Part shown: positions 7,818-15,800 of the stretch, one piece after another | Position numbering within the stretch: the first letter of the stretch is position 1 | How the letters are laid out: every line of letters begins with the position of its first letter | From: Cellulomonas sp. PhB150 | GTDB lineage: Bacteria > Actinomycetota > Actinomycetes > Actinomycetales > Cellulomonadaceae | Direction: 5' to 3' | NCBI RefSeq assembly: GCF_003755175.1 | Contig: NZ_RKHX01000002.1 | Span: 62,001 to 126,000, forward strand | Length of the DNA stretch: 64,000 bases | Translations under genes and position numbers: made by a program | The notes under the pieces: generated by a model | Told to the model about the DNA's origin: nothing | The model's database searches: none | The model's input: only the letters and a program-made list of their open reading frames with translations

Positions 7818-8525
7818 TCAGCGCGCCCCGAAGACCGCCGAGCCGATCCGCACGGTCGTGGCTCCCTCGGCGATCGCCGGTTCCAGGTCGCGGCTCATGC
7901 CCATCGAGAGCCCGGTCGCGGTAGGCACCGAGGCGGCGACCTCGTCGCGCAGGTCGCGCAGGCGGGCGTAACCGTCGCGCACCACGGCGTCGTCGGTCGA
8001 GTTCGCGCCCACGGTCATGAGCCCGACGAGCCGCAGTCCGTGCAGCGCGGCGACGGCCAGCGCGACGTCGACCGCCTCGTGAGCCGCGACGCCGTGCTTG
8101 GTCGGCTCGTCGGACACGTTGACCTGGACCATGACGTCGAGCGCGTCGGCCCGTGCCGCCAGGCGCGTGGCGAGGTCGAGCGACGCCACGGACTCGACGC
8201 AGGACGCCCACCGCAGCGCCGCGTTCACCTTGTTCGACTGCAGCGGCCCGATGACGTGCCAGGTCGGCTCGAGGTGGACGAGCTCGGGCGCCTTCGCGAC
8301 GAGCTCCTGCACCCGGTTCTCCCCGAGGACGACACGCGCCAGGCCCGGCTCGCGGTCCTCGTCGGCGGCCAGCGCCGCGGCCACTGCCTCGACGGACATG
8401 GTCTTGCTCGCCAGCAGGAGCTGGACCTCGGCCGGGTCGCGCCCGGCGGTGACGGCGGCGTCGACCACCCGGCGGCGGACCACCGCGAGGCGAGCCGCGA
8501 CCACGTCCCGCACGTCGTCGTCCAT
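7818..8525 (-). CDS. YggS family PLP homeostasis protein (PLPBP)
   Basis: 235 residues, alanine-racemase-like TIM barrel that binds pyridoxal phosphate and regulates PLP and amino-acid homeostasis rather than catalysing a known reaction. PLP lysine is K41 in LLLASKT. Other family marks are GENRVQEL, WHVIGPLQSNK, GLMTVG and LSMGMSRDLEPAI, then GATTVRIGSAVFG. In many actinobacteria yggS sits with division genes (ftsZ, sepF); here it is next to ybaK instead. Confidence 0.94.
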   Translation of the reverse strand: MDDDVRDVVAARLAVVRRRVVDAAVTAGRDPAEVQLLLASKTMSVEAVAAALAADEDREPGLARVVLGENRVQELVAKAPELVHLEPTWHVIGPLQSNKVNAALRWASCVESVASLDLATRLAARADALDVMVQVNVSDEPTKHGVAAHEAVDVALAVAALHGLRLVGLMTVGANSTDDAVVRDGYARLRDLRDEVAASVPTATGLSMGMSRDLEPAIAEGATTVRIGSAVFGAR

Positions 8526-8553
8526 GGGTGCAGACCGTACCCGTCGGGCGCGG

Positions 8554-9045
8554 TCAGTCCCGGCCGATGTCCGCCACGGTCGCCTCGGTCAGGCGGATCA
8601 GGTCGTCGGGCGCGAGCTCGACGTCCAGGCCGCGGTGCCCGCCCGAGACGAGCACGGTGTCGAACAGCACCACGGTCTCGTCGATCACCGTGGGGTGGGG
8701 CATGCGCTGGCCGAGCGGGGAGATGCCGCCGACGACGTACCCGGTGGCCCGCTCCGCGTCGTGCTGGTCGGCCAGGGCGGCCTTCTTGGCGCCGCACGCG
8801 TGCGCGAGCGCCTTGAGGTCGAGCTGGCCGGTCACGGGCACGACCGCGACGGTCAGGACACCGTCGACGTGCGTGACCAGCGTCTTGAACACCTGCTCGG
8901 GCGGGACGCCCAGCGCGCGGGCGGCCTCGAGGCCGTAGCCGAGGTCGGACGCGGGATCGTGCTCGTAGGCGTGCGCGGTGTGCTCGATCCCCGCGGCCAC
9001 GAGCGCGACGAGGGCAGGCGTCCCGGCGGCTGCCTTCTTCGTCAC
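8554..9045 (-). CDS. ybaK: Cys-tRNA(Pro)/Cys-tRNA(Cys) deacylase YbaK
   Basis: 163 residues of the YbaK/EbsC trans-editing family, which hydrolyses Cys-tRNA(Pro) made in error by prolyl-tRNA synthetase. Landmarks: LGVPPEQVFKTLV, VPVTGQLDLKALA, GYVVGGISPLG and the C-terminal GGHRGLDVELAPDDL. I place the start at the GTG at 9045 because a TAGGGT box ends seven bases before it, suggesting a leaderless transcript; GTG at 9054 would add three residues. It lies 28 bases upstream of yggS on the same strand. Confidence 0.93.
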   Translation of the reverse strand: MTKKAAAGTPALVALVAAGIEHTAHAYEHDPASDLGYGLEAARALGVPPEQVFKTLVTHVDGVLTVAVVPVTGQLDLKALAHACGAKKAALADQHDAERATGYVVGGISPLGQRMPHPTVIDETVVLFDTVLVSGGHRGLDVELAPDDLIRLTEATVADIGRD

Positions 9046-9055
9046 CCTGCCCACC

Positions 9056-9676
9056 CTAGAGGGCGAGGCCCACCAGGGAACCGACCGCGTAGGTCACGAT
9101 CATGGCGATCGAGCCGCCGGCGACGTTGCGGAGCACGGCGCGACGGACGTCGGAACCGCCGATGCGCGCGCTCACGGCCCCCGTCACGACGAGCGCGACG
9201 ACGACGGCGCCGAACACGGCCGGGACGATCGCCGAGCCCCACGGGGCGAGCGCCACGAGCAGCGGGACGAGGCCCCCGACGACGAACGCGAACAGCGACG
9301 CGACCGCGGCGTGCCACGGGTTGGTGAGCTCCTCGTCGGGCGTGGCCAGGCCCGCGCGCTCGGCGTCGCGCTGGCTGCTCACCGAGACGTACTCGCCCGT
9401 GGCCATCGACAGCGCGCCGGCCACGAGACCGGCGACGCCCGCCGTGACGATCGAGGCGGTCGTCGACGAGGCGCCGGCGACGCCGACGACGATCGCGGCG
9501 ACCGAGACGATGCCGTCGTTGGCGCCCAGCACCCCGGCGCGCAGCTGGTTGAGTCTGCTGCCGGTCAGCGGTGCGGGCGCGGCGGCCCGGTCCGACGCGG
9601 GCGCCGGACGGGAGATGAGGTGGGCCGAGATCGTGCTCATGGGGCCCACCGTAGGACGGGAAATCGTGGTTGTCAT
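9056..9676 (-). CDS. VIT1/CCC1 family metal transporter
   Basis: 206-residue membrane protein of the VIT1/CCC1 family, which exports or sequesters Fe2+ or Mn2+. The diagnostic stretch LRAGVLGANDGIVSVAAIVVG opens helix 1, followed by ATGEYVSVSSQRDAE of the cytoplasmic metal-binding segment and three more helices. ATG at 9676 is preferred because AGGGGAGG lies ten bases upstream; an inner ATG at 9640 lacks one. The upstream region holds a palindrome resembling a DtxR/IdeR site, so metal regulation is plausible. Confidence 0.9.
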   Translation of the reverse strand: MTTTISRPTVGPMSTISAHLISRPAPASDRAAAPAPLTGSRLNQLRAGVLGANDGIVSVAAIVVGVAGASSTTASIVTAGVAGLVAGALSMATGEYVSVSSQRDAERAGLATPDEELTNPWHAAVASLFAFVVGGLVPLLVALAPWGSAIVPAVFGAVVVALVVTGAVSARIGGSDVRRAVLRNVAGGSIAMIVTYAVGSLVGLAL

Positions 9677-9679
9677 CGA

Positions 9680-9724
9680 AGCAAAGCCTCCCCTGACCTG
9701 CATAAACACAGGGGAGCCTTGCCT
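9680..9724. promoter_or_regulatory. palindrome resembling a DtxR/IdeR site upstream of the VIT gene
   Basis: Imperfect inverted repeat, arms 9684-9695 and 9709-9720, covering the ribosome-binding region of the VIT-family gene. On the minus strand the distal arm reads TGAGGCAAGGCTCCCCTGT, matching 14 of 19 positions of an actinobacterial IdeR-type palindrome of the form TTAGGCAAGGCTTGCCTAA. The nearer arm also resembles a half site. It could instead act as an mRNA hairpin that hides the ribosome-binding site. Confidence 0.4.
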
Positions 9725-9877
9725 CATTCCCGCCCGGTCTGCATACCGTCGGACCGGCCAGATCCATCGTTACCCGATCGTGATCCAAGTGCGCCCGGGG
9801 GCTTTTGTCGCATGTCTACGGTGTGGCGACCCGGCGCACGGGCTGCCGGGCGAACCTCAGGGGAAGCGAGAAGAGCG

Positions 9878-10459
9878 ATGACGCGACTGACTCGATCTGT
9901 GCTGGCCGTGGTGCTGGCGACGGGCGCCGTGGCGCTGCCGGGAGCGGCGGCGCAGGCGGCGCCGACGGCGTGCGATGCGAACTCGCAGTGGATCAACAGC
10001 TGGAGCTCGAAGACCACGAGCAACGTGATCACGCACGCGTCGGGCGTGGTGATCGCGAAGGGCTCGACGGCGACCCGCACCGAGTCTGCGTCCGAGCAGA
10101 CGACGCTGACCGCTGGTGTCTCGTTCAGCACCACGGCGAAGGTCGGTGTGTCGTTGCCGATCGCCGAGCTCGGGGCAGAGGTCGGGACGACCTTGTCGGC
10201 GTCTGGATCGAAGACCAGCACGAGTGCGGTGTCCGTCGCGACGACGTTCACCAACTCCGGGACGTACATCGTCTTCCGGGGCTACCGCAGCGCCACGGGG
10301 TACTTCAGCGGAGGCAAGTGCTCGTCCAACGGCCAGACCATCACGAAGGTGAGCGGCAGGGCGTACAGCTACTCGAAGGTGCCGTACTCGGGCGCTGTCT
10401 GGTGCAAGGAGACCGGCGTGACGGGCTTCAAGGCGGCGGCCAAGAAGTTCTGCGACTGA
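9878..10459 (+). CDS. secreted beta-rich protein, aerolysin/ETX-like pattern (tentative)
   Basis: 193 residues. A Sec signal peptide (residues 1-28, cleavage likely after AAAQA) precedes a mature protein of about 165 residues with four cysteines (TACDAN, GGKCSS, WCKE, KFCD), enough for two disulfides. The middle (residues about 65-125) alternates Ser/Thr with hydrophobic residues around LPIAELGAEVG, the pattern seen in the pore hairpin of ETX/MTX2-aerolysin proteins. This is a visual resemblance only. ATG follows a GGGAAGCGAGAAGAG stretch and the gene ends at a hairpin. No neighbour hints at function. Confidence 0.75.
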   Translation: MTRLTRSVLAVVLATGAVALPGAAAQAAPTACDANSQWINSWSSKTTSNVITHASGVVIAKGSTATRTESASEQTTLTAGVSFSTTAKVGVSLPIAELGAEVGTTLSASGSKTSTSAVSVATTFTNSGTYIVFRGYRSATGYFSGGKCSSNGQTITKVSGRAYSYSKVPYSGAVWCKETGVTGFKAAAKKFCD

Positions 10460-10467
10460 CGAGGCGC

Positions 10468-10493
10468 GCCGCCCCGGCAGGCCCCGGGGCGGC
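10468..10493. terminator. hairpin terminator between convergent genes
   Basis: Stem GCCGCCCC (10468-10475) pairs with GGGGCGGC (10486-10493) over a 10-base loop, just after the secreted-protein stop and before the helicase stop on the other strand. No T tract. Confidence 0.65.
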
Positions 10494-10502
10494 CGCCCGC
10501 CG

Positions 10503-13058
10503 TCAGAGCGCGCCGACCGCGGCGATCCGCAGCCGGATCTCGCCCACCTCGTCGGACGCCGCGAGGTCGACGACCGCGTCGATGCGCCAGTCGTGGTCGC
10601 CCTCGGCCTCGTCGAGCACCTGCCGCACGCGCCACGTGCCCGGTGCGGGCGTGACCTGGAAGAGCGCCGGGCCACGGGCGGGCGGCCCGGTGAGGATCTC
10701 GTCGTGGTCGTCGTAGAACGGGTCGAGCGCGGCGGACCAGCGGTCCGCGGTCCACGGCTCGCCGTCCTCGTCGACGTCGCCCAGTGCGGCCAGCGCTCCG
10801 TAGGCCTCGCGCGCGGCGAGCTCGACGCGGCGGAACATGGCGCCGCGGACCAGGGCGCGCAGCACGCGGGGGTTGGCCGTGAGCGGCTCGGGCGTGTCCT
10901 CGTCGACCCCGCCGGGGGCGTCGGCACCGTGCTCGTCGAGCGGGTTCGACAGGCGCTCCCACTCGTCGAGCAGGCTCGAGTCGGTGCGGCGGACCAGGTC
11001 ACCCAGCCATTCGATGAGCTCCCAGAGCTCCTCGGTGCGGGCGTCCTCGGGGACGGTCTGGCGCAGCGTGCGGTAGGCGTCCGCGAGGTAGCGCAGCAGG
11101 ATGCCCTCGGTGCGGTCCAGCTGGTAGTGCGAGACGTACTCGGCGAACGTGGACGCGCGCTCGTGCATCTCGCGGACCACGGACTTGGGCGACAGGGTCA
11201 GGTCGGCCACCCACGGGTTGGTCTGGCGGTAGAGCACGAACGCCGCGTCGAGCAGCTCGGCGAGCGGGCGCGGGTAGGTGACGCCCTCGAGCAGGGCCAT
11301 GCGTTCGTCGTACTCGATGCCCTCGGACTTCATGGCCGCGACCGCCTCGCCGCGGGCGCGGTTCTCCTGCGCCGCGAGCACCTGGCGCGGGTAGTCGAGC
11401 GTGGACTCCAGGACGCTGACGACGTCGTGCGCGTAGGCGGGGTCCTCACGGTCGAGCAGGTCGAGGGCCGCGTAGGCGAACGGGGACAAGGCCTGGTTGA
11501 GCGCGAAGTTGGCGGGCAGGTCGTGCGTGAGGCGCACGGTGCGACGGCGGCCGTGCGGTGCGCTCGGGTCCTCGACCCAGGTGCGCTCGACGACGCCGGC
11601 CGCGCGCAGCGAGCGGTAGACGGCGATCGCCTGGCGGACGTGGCGGCCCTGCGCGCCCTCGGGCTCGTGGTTGTCGGTGAGCAGTTTGGTCATGGCGGCG
11701 ACCGGGTCGCCGCCGTCGACGCTGCGGGCCAGCACGTGCAGGACCATCGCGTGCGTCACCTGGAAGCTCGACGTCAGGGGCTCGGGCGGGGCGTCGCGCA
11801 GCCGCTCGAACGTCTTGTCGGTCCAGTTGACGTGCCCCTCGGGGGCCTTCTTGCGGACGATCTTCTTGAGCTTCTTCGGGTCGTCGCCCGCCTTCTCCAG
11901 CAGCTTGCGGTTCTCGATCACGTGGTCCGGCGCGAGCACGATGACCTCGCCGACCGTGTCGAAGCCGGCGCGGCCCGCGCGTCCCGCGATCTGGTGGAAC
12001 TCGCGGGCGGACAAGTGCCGCATCCGCACGCCGTCGTACTTGACCAGGCTGGTGAGCACCACGGTCCGGATGGGCACGTTGATGCCGACGCCGAGCGTGT
12101 CCGTGCCGCAGACGACGGGCAGCAGGCCCTTCTGCGTGAGGCGCTCCACGACGCGGCGGTACTTGGGCAGCATCCCCGCGTGGTGCACGCCGACGCCGTG
12201 CCGCAGCAGGCGCGACAGGGTCTTGCCGAAGCCGGGCCCGAAGCGGAACGCGCCGAGCTCCTCGGCGATCGCGTCGCGCTTCTCGCGGCTGGCCAGCGGC
12301 GTCGACAGCAGCGACTGTGCGCGCTCGACGGCCTCCTTCTGCGTGAAGTGGACGACGTAGACGGGGGAGCGCTGCGTCTTGACGAGCTCGTCGAGCAGCT
12401 CGTGCAGCGGCTCGATCGCGTAGGCGAAGTTCAGGGGGACCGGGCGCTCGGCGGTCTGCACGACCGCCACCTCGGTGCCCGTGCGCTTCTGGATGTCGTC
12501 GGCGAAGAACGAGACGTCGCCGAGCGTCGCGGACATCAGCACGAACTGGGCGCGGGGCAGCTCGAGCAGCGGCACCTGCCACGCCCAGCCGCGCTGCGGG
12601 TCGGCGTAGAAGTGGAACTCGTCCATGACGACCTGGCCGACGTCCGCGCCCGGGCCGTCGCGCAGGGCGAGGTTGGCCAGGATCTCTGCCGTGCAGCAGA
12701 TGATCGGGGCGTCGTTGTTGACCGACGAGTCGCCCGTCATCATGCCGACGTTGGCCGACCCGAAGGCCTCCACGAGCGCGAAGAACTTCTCGCTGACGAG
12801 CGCCTTGAGCGGCGCGGTGTAGAACGTGCGCCGGCCCTGCGCGAGGGCGACGAAGTGGGCCGCCGTCGCGATGAGCGACTTGCCCGAGCCGGTCGGGGTG
12901 CTGACGATGACGTGCTCCCCGGAGACCAGGGCGAGCAGCGACTCCTCCTGGTGCGGGTACATGCTGAGCCCGCGCTCCGTGGTCCACCCGACGAACGCCT
13001 CGTAGAGCGCGTCCGGGTCGGTGGGGTCGGCCGGGATGCGGTCGGCGAGGGTGGGCAC
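10503..13058 (-). CDS. DEAD/DEAH-box RNA helicase with C-terminal DUF3516 domain
   Basis: 851-residue superfamily 2 helicase. Walker A STPTGSGKS ends at K60-S61, the DEAH-type box reads VMDEFHFY, and motif III is MSATLGD. Motifs V and VI are visible as GTDTLGVGINVPIRTVVLT and QIAGRAGRAGFD. The remaining C-terminal half matches the DUF3516 region of actinobacterial helicases related to SKI2/Mtr4. Expected role is ATP-driven RNA remodelling or turnover. GTG at 13058 is preferred over in-frame upstream codons because helicase homology begins at PTLADRIPADP. Confidence 0.9.
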   Translation of the reverse strand: MPTLADRIPADPTDPDALYEAFVGWTTERGLSMYPHQEESLLALVSGEHVIVSTPTGSGKSLIATAAHFVALAQGRRTFYTAPLKALVSEKFFALVEAFGSANVGMMTGDSSVNNDAPIICCTAEILANLALRDGPGADVGQVVMDEFHFYADPQRGWAWQVPLLELPRAQFVLMSATLGDVSFFADDIQKRTGTEVAVVQTAERPVPLNFAYAIEPLHELLDELVKTQRSPVYVVHFTQKEAVERAQSLLSTPLASREKRDAIAEELGAFRFGPGFGKTLSRLLRHGVGVHHAGMLPKYRRVVERLTQKGLLPVVCGTDTLGVGINVPIRTVVLTSLVKYDGVRMRHLSAREFHQIAGRAGRAGFDTVGEVIVLAPDHVIENRKLLEKAGDDPKKLKKIVRKKAPEGHVNWTDKTFERLRDAPPEPLTSSFQVTHAMVLHVLARSVDGGDPVAAMTKLLTDNHEPEGAQGRHVRQAIAVYRSLRAAGVVERTWVEDPSAPHGRRRTVRLTHDLPANFALNQALSPFAYAALDLLDREDPAYAHDVVSVLESTLDYPRQVLAAQENRARGEAVAAMKSEGIEYDERMALLEGVTYPRPLAELLDAAFVLYRQTNPWVADLTLSPKSVVREMHERASTFAEYVSHYQLDRTEGILLRYLADAYRTLRQTVPEDARTEELWELIEWLGDLVRRTDSSLLDEWERLSNPLDEHGADAPGGVDEDTPEPLTANPRVLRALVRGAMFRRVELAAREAYGALAALGDVDEDGEPWTADRWSAALDPFYDDHDEILTGPPARGPALFQVTPAPGTWRVRQVLDEAEGDHDWRIDAVVDLAASDEVGEIRLRIAAVGAL

Positions 13059-13134
13059 GGCCCGATCCTCGCACGCGCGCTGGGGCTCGTCGGGCGCACG
13101 TGTGCGATGGTCGAGGCCTACGGAAGGTGGCCAC

Positions 13135-14280
13135 ATGGCCAGGCTGTCCCTCGGGGTGCCGTGCACCTCGGGCAAGGAGAACGAGTCCCGACTTCCCATC
13201 CACCCGCAGCACCTCGAGCGGATCGACGAGGACCTGCGGGCCTCGATCTACCTCGAGCACGGGTACGGCGCGCAGTACGGCGTGCCCGACGAGGTCCTGA
13301 AGGCGCAGGTCGCAGGCCTGCGGACGCGGGCCGAGCTGCTCGCAGAGTCCGACGTGGTGCTGCTGCCCAAGCCCGTCCTGTCCGACCTGGAGCAGATGCA
13401 CGAGGGTCAGGTCCTGTGGGGCTGGCCGCACGCGGTGCAGGACGCGGACCTCGCGCAGGCCGCGATCGACCGGCGGCTGACCCTCGTCGCCTGGGAGGCG
13501 ATGAACCACTGGAGCCCGTCGGGCCGGTTCGTGCTGCACGTGTTCAACCTGAACAACGAGCTCGCGGGGTACGCGTCGGTGCTGCACGCGCTGACGCTCA
13601 CGGGGTCGACGGGGAGCTACGGCCGCCCCCTGACCGCCGCGGTGCTCGGGTTCGGCAACGCGGCTCGTGGGGCGGTCACCGCGCTGCACGCGCTCGGCGT
13701 GCACGACGTCACCGTCCTGACCCTGCGGGACACGATGGCCGTCGCGTCACCGATCCCGTCCGTGGTGATGGAACAGCTCGAGCGGGTCGACGACGACTCC
13801 GGGCGCACGCTCGTCGTCACGCGCGAGGAGTCGGTGCCCACCGCCGAGTTCCTCGCGCACCACGACATCGTCGTGAACTGCGCGCTGCAGGACACGGACG
13901 CGCCGCTGATGTTCGTGACGAACGACGAGCTGGCGCTGTTCGCGCCCGGCACGCTGCTCGTCGACGTGTCCTGCGACGCGGGCATGGGCTTCGAGTTCGC
14001 CGACCCGACGCCGCTGTCCGCCCCGACGTTCACGGTCGGCGACGGCGTCACGTACTACGGCGCCGACCACAGCCCCGGGGTGCTCTGGCGCAGCGCGACC
14101 TGGGGGATCAGCGAGGCCGTGCTGCCGTTCCTGCGCTCGGTCATGGACGGTCCGACGGCATGGGACGACGACCCGACGATCGCCCGCGCCATCGAGATCC
14201 GCGACGGCGTGGTGGTCAACCCGAAGATCCTCGCGTTCCAGGGACGGTCGGCCACCTGGCCGCACCCCGTCGCGGGCTGA
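13135..14280 (+). CDS. N5-(carboxyethyl)ornithine synthase-like dehydrogenase
   Basis: 381 residues of the alanine dehydrogenase / transhydrogenase fold. N-terminal LGVPCTSGKENESRLPIHP and the Rossmann motif GFGNAARGAVTALHALG match N5-(carboxyethyl)-L-ornithine synthase, which reductively condenses pyruvate with ornithine using NADPH. DHSPGVLWRSATWGISEAVLPF near the end is also typical. Alanine dehydrogenase itself is less likely because the length and N-terminus differ. ATG with GGAAGGTGG six bases upstream. It is divergent from the helicase gene and no arginine or ornithine genes are near. Confidence 0.82.
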   Translation: MARLSLGVPCTSGKENESRLPIHPQHLERIDEDLRASIYLEHGYGAQYGVPDEVLKAQVAGLRTRAELLAESDVVLLPKPVLSDLEQMHEGQVLWGWPHAVQDADLAQAAIDRRLTLVAWEAMNHWSPSGRFVLHVFNLNNELAGYASVLHALTLTGSTGSYGRPLTAAVLGFGNAARGAVTALHALGVHDVTVLTLRDTMAVASPIPSVVMEQLERVDDDSGRTLVVTREESVPTAEFLAHHDIVVNCALQDTDAPLMFVTNDELALFAPGTLLVDVSCDAGMGFEFADPTPLSAPTFTVGDGVTYYGADHSPGVLWRSATWGISEAVLPFLRSVMDGPTAWDDDPTIARAIEIRDGVVVNPKILAFQGRSATWPHPVAG

Positions 14281-14312
14281 ACCGGTCGGCCCGCCGTCGT
14301 GGGCTGACCGGT
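14281..14312. terminator. bidirectional hairpin terminator
   Basis: Twelve-pair stem (14281-14292 with 14301-14312, one G-T) and an eight-base loop that directly follow the carboxyethylornithine synthase stop codon and touch the end of the converging GNAT gene. Confidence 0.7.
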
Positions 14313-14842
14313 CAGCTCGGCTCGCGTGGCGCGCCGTCGCTCGCGTCGAGCGTGCGCTGCACCCAGTGCACGTCGCGCCACGCGCCGAGCTTCCACCCGA
14401 CCTCGCGGTAGGTCCCGACGGGCTCGAAGCCCAGGGCGCGGTGCAGGCCGGCGCTCGCGTCGTTGGGCATCGTCATGCCCGCGACGGCGGTCCGGAAGCC
14501 GCGCTCCGTGAGGGTCGCCAGCAGGTGCTCGTAGAGCGCGCGCCCGATGCCCTCGCCCTCGTGCCCCTTGCGCACGTAGGCGCTGACCTCGCAGGTCCAC
14601 CGGTAGGCGGGCCGTGCGCGGAAGGTGCCGGCGTACGCGTAGCCGACGATGCGGTCGTCGGGCTCGTCGGACTCTGCCACGAGCCACACGTGCGCGGCGG
14701 CGATGCGGCGCGCCATCTCGTCGGGCGACGGGGCCTCCGTCTCGAACGTGACGGCGGTGTCGAGCACGAACGGTGCGTAGATCCGGGCGCAGGCGGCCGC
14801 GTCGGCGGACGTCGCGGGCCGGATGGTCAGGCGTCGATCCAC
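14312..14842 (-). CDS. GNAT N-acetyltransferase (phosphinothricin/methionine sulfoximine acetyltransferase type)
   Basis: 176 residues of the GNAT fold using acetyl-CoA. IRPATSADAAACARIYAPFV, VTFETEAPSPDEMARRI and the acetyl-CoA loop VRKGHEGEGIGRALYEHLL are typical of the Pat/MnaT branch, which acetylates phosphinothricin or methionine sulfoximine; GMTMPNDASAGLHRALGFEPVG fits too. GTG start overlaps the end of the upstream SDR gene by 16 bases, so the two are coupled. Substrate is inferred from family only. Confidence 0.88.
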   Translation of the reverse strand: MDRRLTIRPATSADAAACARIYAPFVLDTAVTFETEAPSPDEMARRIAAAHVWLVAESDEPDDRIVGYAYAGTFRARPAYRWTCEVSAYVRKGHEGEGIGRALYEHLLATLTERGFRTAVAGMTMPNDASAGLHRALGFEPVGTYREVGWKLGAWRDVHWVQRTLDASDGAPREPS

Positions 14843-15669
14843 GACCGCGTCGCCGTCGTCACCGTCGATCCGTCGAGGTCGGCGAGCTTCATGCCCACGA
14901 ACGCGCTCGCGGTCGGCGAGGTCTGGACCCGGAACGCGGGGGCCGAGCTCTCGAGCGCGTCGAGGATCACCGCGCCGACCCCGTCGGCCTCCTGCGCGTT
15001 GGCGAACGCCCCGGCGGTGCGCGCGAGGTACGCGCGCAACGAGTCGGCGTAGGGCCCGGCCCCGGCGAGCAGCGCGTCGCGGTCGCTCACAGCCGTCCCG
15101 GCGAACGACGTGGCGACGGCGCCCGGCTCGACGACGACGACACCGACCCCGGCCGCCGCGGCGACCGGGTGCAGGCTCTCGAGGAAGCCCTCGACGGCGA
15201 ACTTCGCCGCGCAGTACGCCTCGTTGAACGGCTGCCCGACGATGCCGCCGACGCTCGAGACCGTGACGAGGCGCCCGCGGCTCGCGCGCAGGTGGGGGAG
15301 CGCCGCCTTGCTGACGGCGACGACCGCGAAGAAGTTGACCTCCATGCAGCGGCGGAAGTCGTCGAGGGTCAAGGTCTCGACCGTGCCGACCAGGCCCGCG
15401 CCGGCGTTGTTGACGACGGCGTCCAGGCCGCCGTAGGTCTCGACGACGTCCGCGACGAGGGCGTCGACGTCGTCGGTGCGCGTCACGTCGAGCGCGCGGA
15501 CGTCCAGCGCGACGCCCTCCTTCTCGGCCCTGTCTCGGAGGGCGTTCGCCCGTGACGGGTCGCGGAGCGCCGCGACCACCTGCCAGCCGCTCTGGGCGGC
15601 GAGCACGGCGGTGGACAGGCCGATGCCGGAGGACGTGCCGGTGACGACGAGGGTGCGCGGGGTGGTCAT
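14827..15669 (-). CDS. short-chain dehydrogenase/reductase
   Basis: 280-residue classical SDR. NAD(P)-binding TGTSSGIG is at residues 11-18, then NNAGAG, the serine in VTVSSVGG and the catalytic pair in YCAAK. Length and C-terminal variable region suit an oxidoreductase of unknown small-molecule substrate. It is the first gene of a two-gene unit with the GNAT; its ATG faces the divergent DUF222-HNH gene across 131 bp. Confidence 0.92.
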   Translation of the reverse strand: MTTPRTLVVTGTSSGIGLSTAVLAAQSGWQVVAALRDPSRANALRDRAEKEGVALDVRALDVTRTDDVDALVADVVETYGGLDAVVNNAGAGLVGTVETLTLDDFRRCMEVNFFAVVAVSKAALPHLRASRGRLVTVSSVGGIVGQPFNEAYCAAKFAVEGFLESLHPVAAAAGVGVVVVEPGAVATSFAGTAVSDRDALLAGAGPYADSLRAYLARTAGAFANAQEADGVGAVILDALESSAPAFRVQTSPTASAFVGMKLADLDGSTVTTATRSWIDA

Positions 15670-15751
15670 GGGGCCAGTCTGCGCCGGGTGGGGCGGGCGT
15701 GTCGTCTGTCCGGCGCGTTTGCTCGGGGGACGGGTCGCGGCCGCGCCTCCT

Positions 15752-15767
15752 TCGAACGTGTGTTCGA
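15752..15767. promoter_or_regulatory. LexA SOS box TCGAACGTGTGTTCGA
   Basis: The 16-bp sequence TCGAACGTGTGTTCGA fits the actinobacterial LexA consensus TCGAAC-N4-GTTCGA exactly, with perfect outer arms. It is 33 bp upstream of the DUF222-HNH start codon and 82 bp from the SDR start. LexA binding here would repress the HNH gene until DNA damage. DUF222/13E12 genes of Mycobacterium tuberculosis are known to carry SOS boxes. Confidence 0.85.
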
Positions 15768-15800
15768 GGTTGTGTCAGTGGTCGGTGGGAGAATTCAGAC

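Noticed and set aside
7049..7924. Long plus-strand frame over the DUF202 and yggS genes
   Set aside because: It runs antisense to two recognised DUF202 genes and into yggS; composition is that of a shadow. Only the 47-codon frame with AAGGAGG at 7672 was kept.
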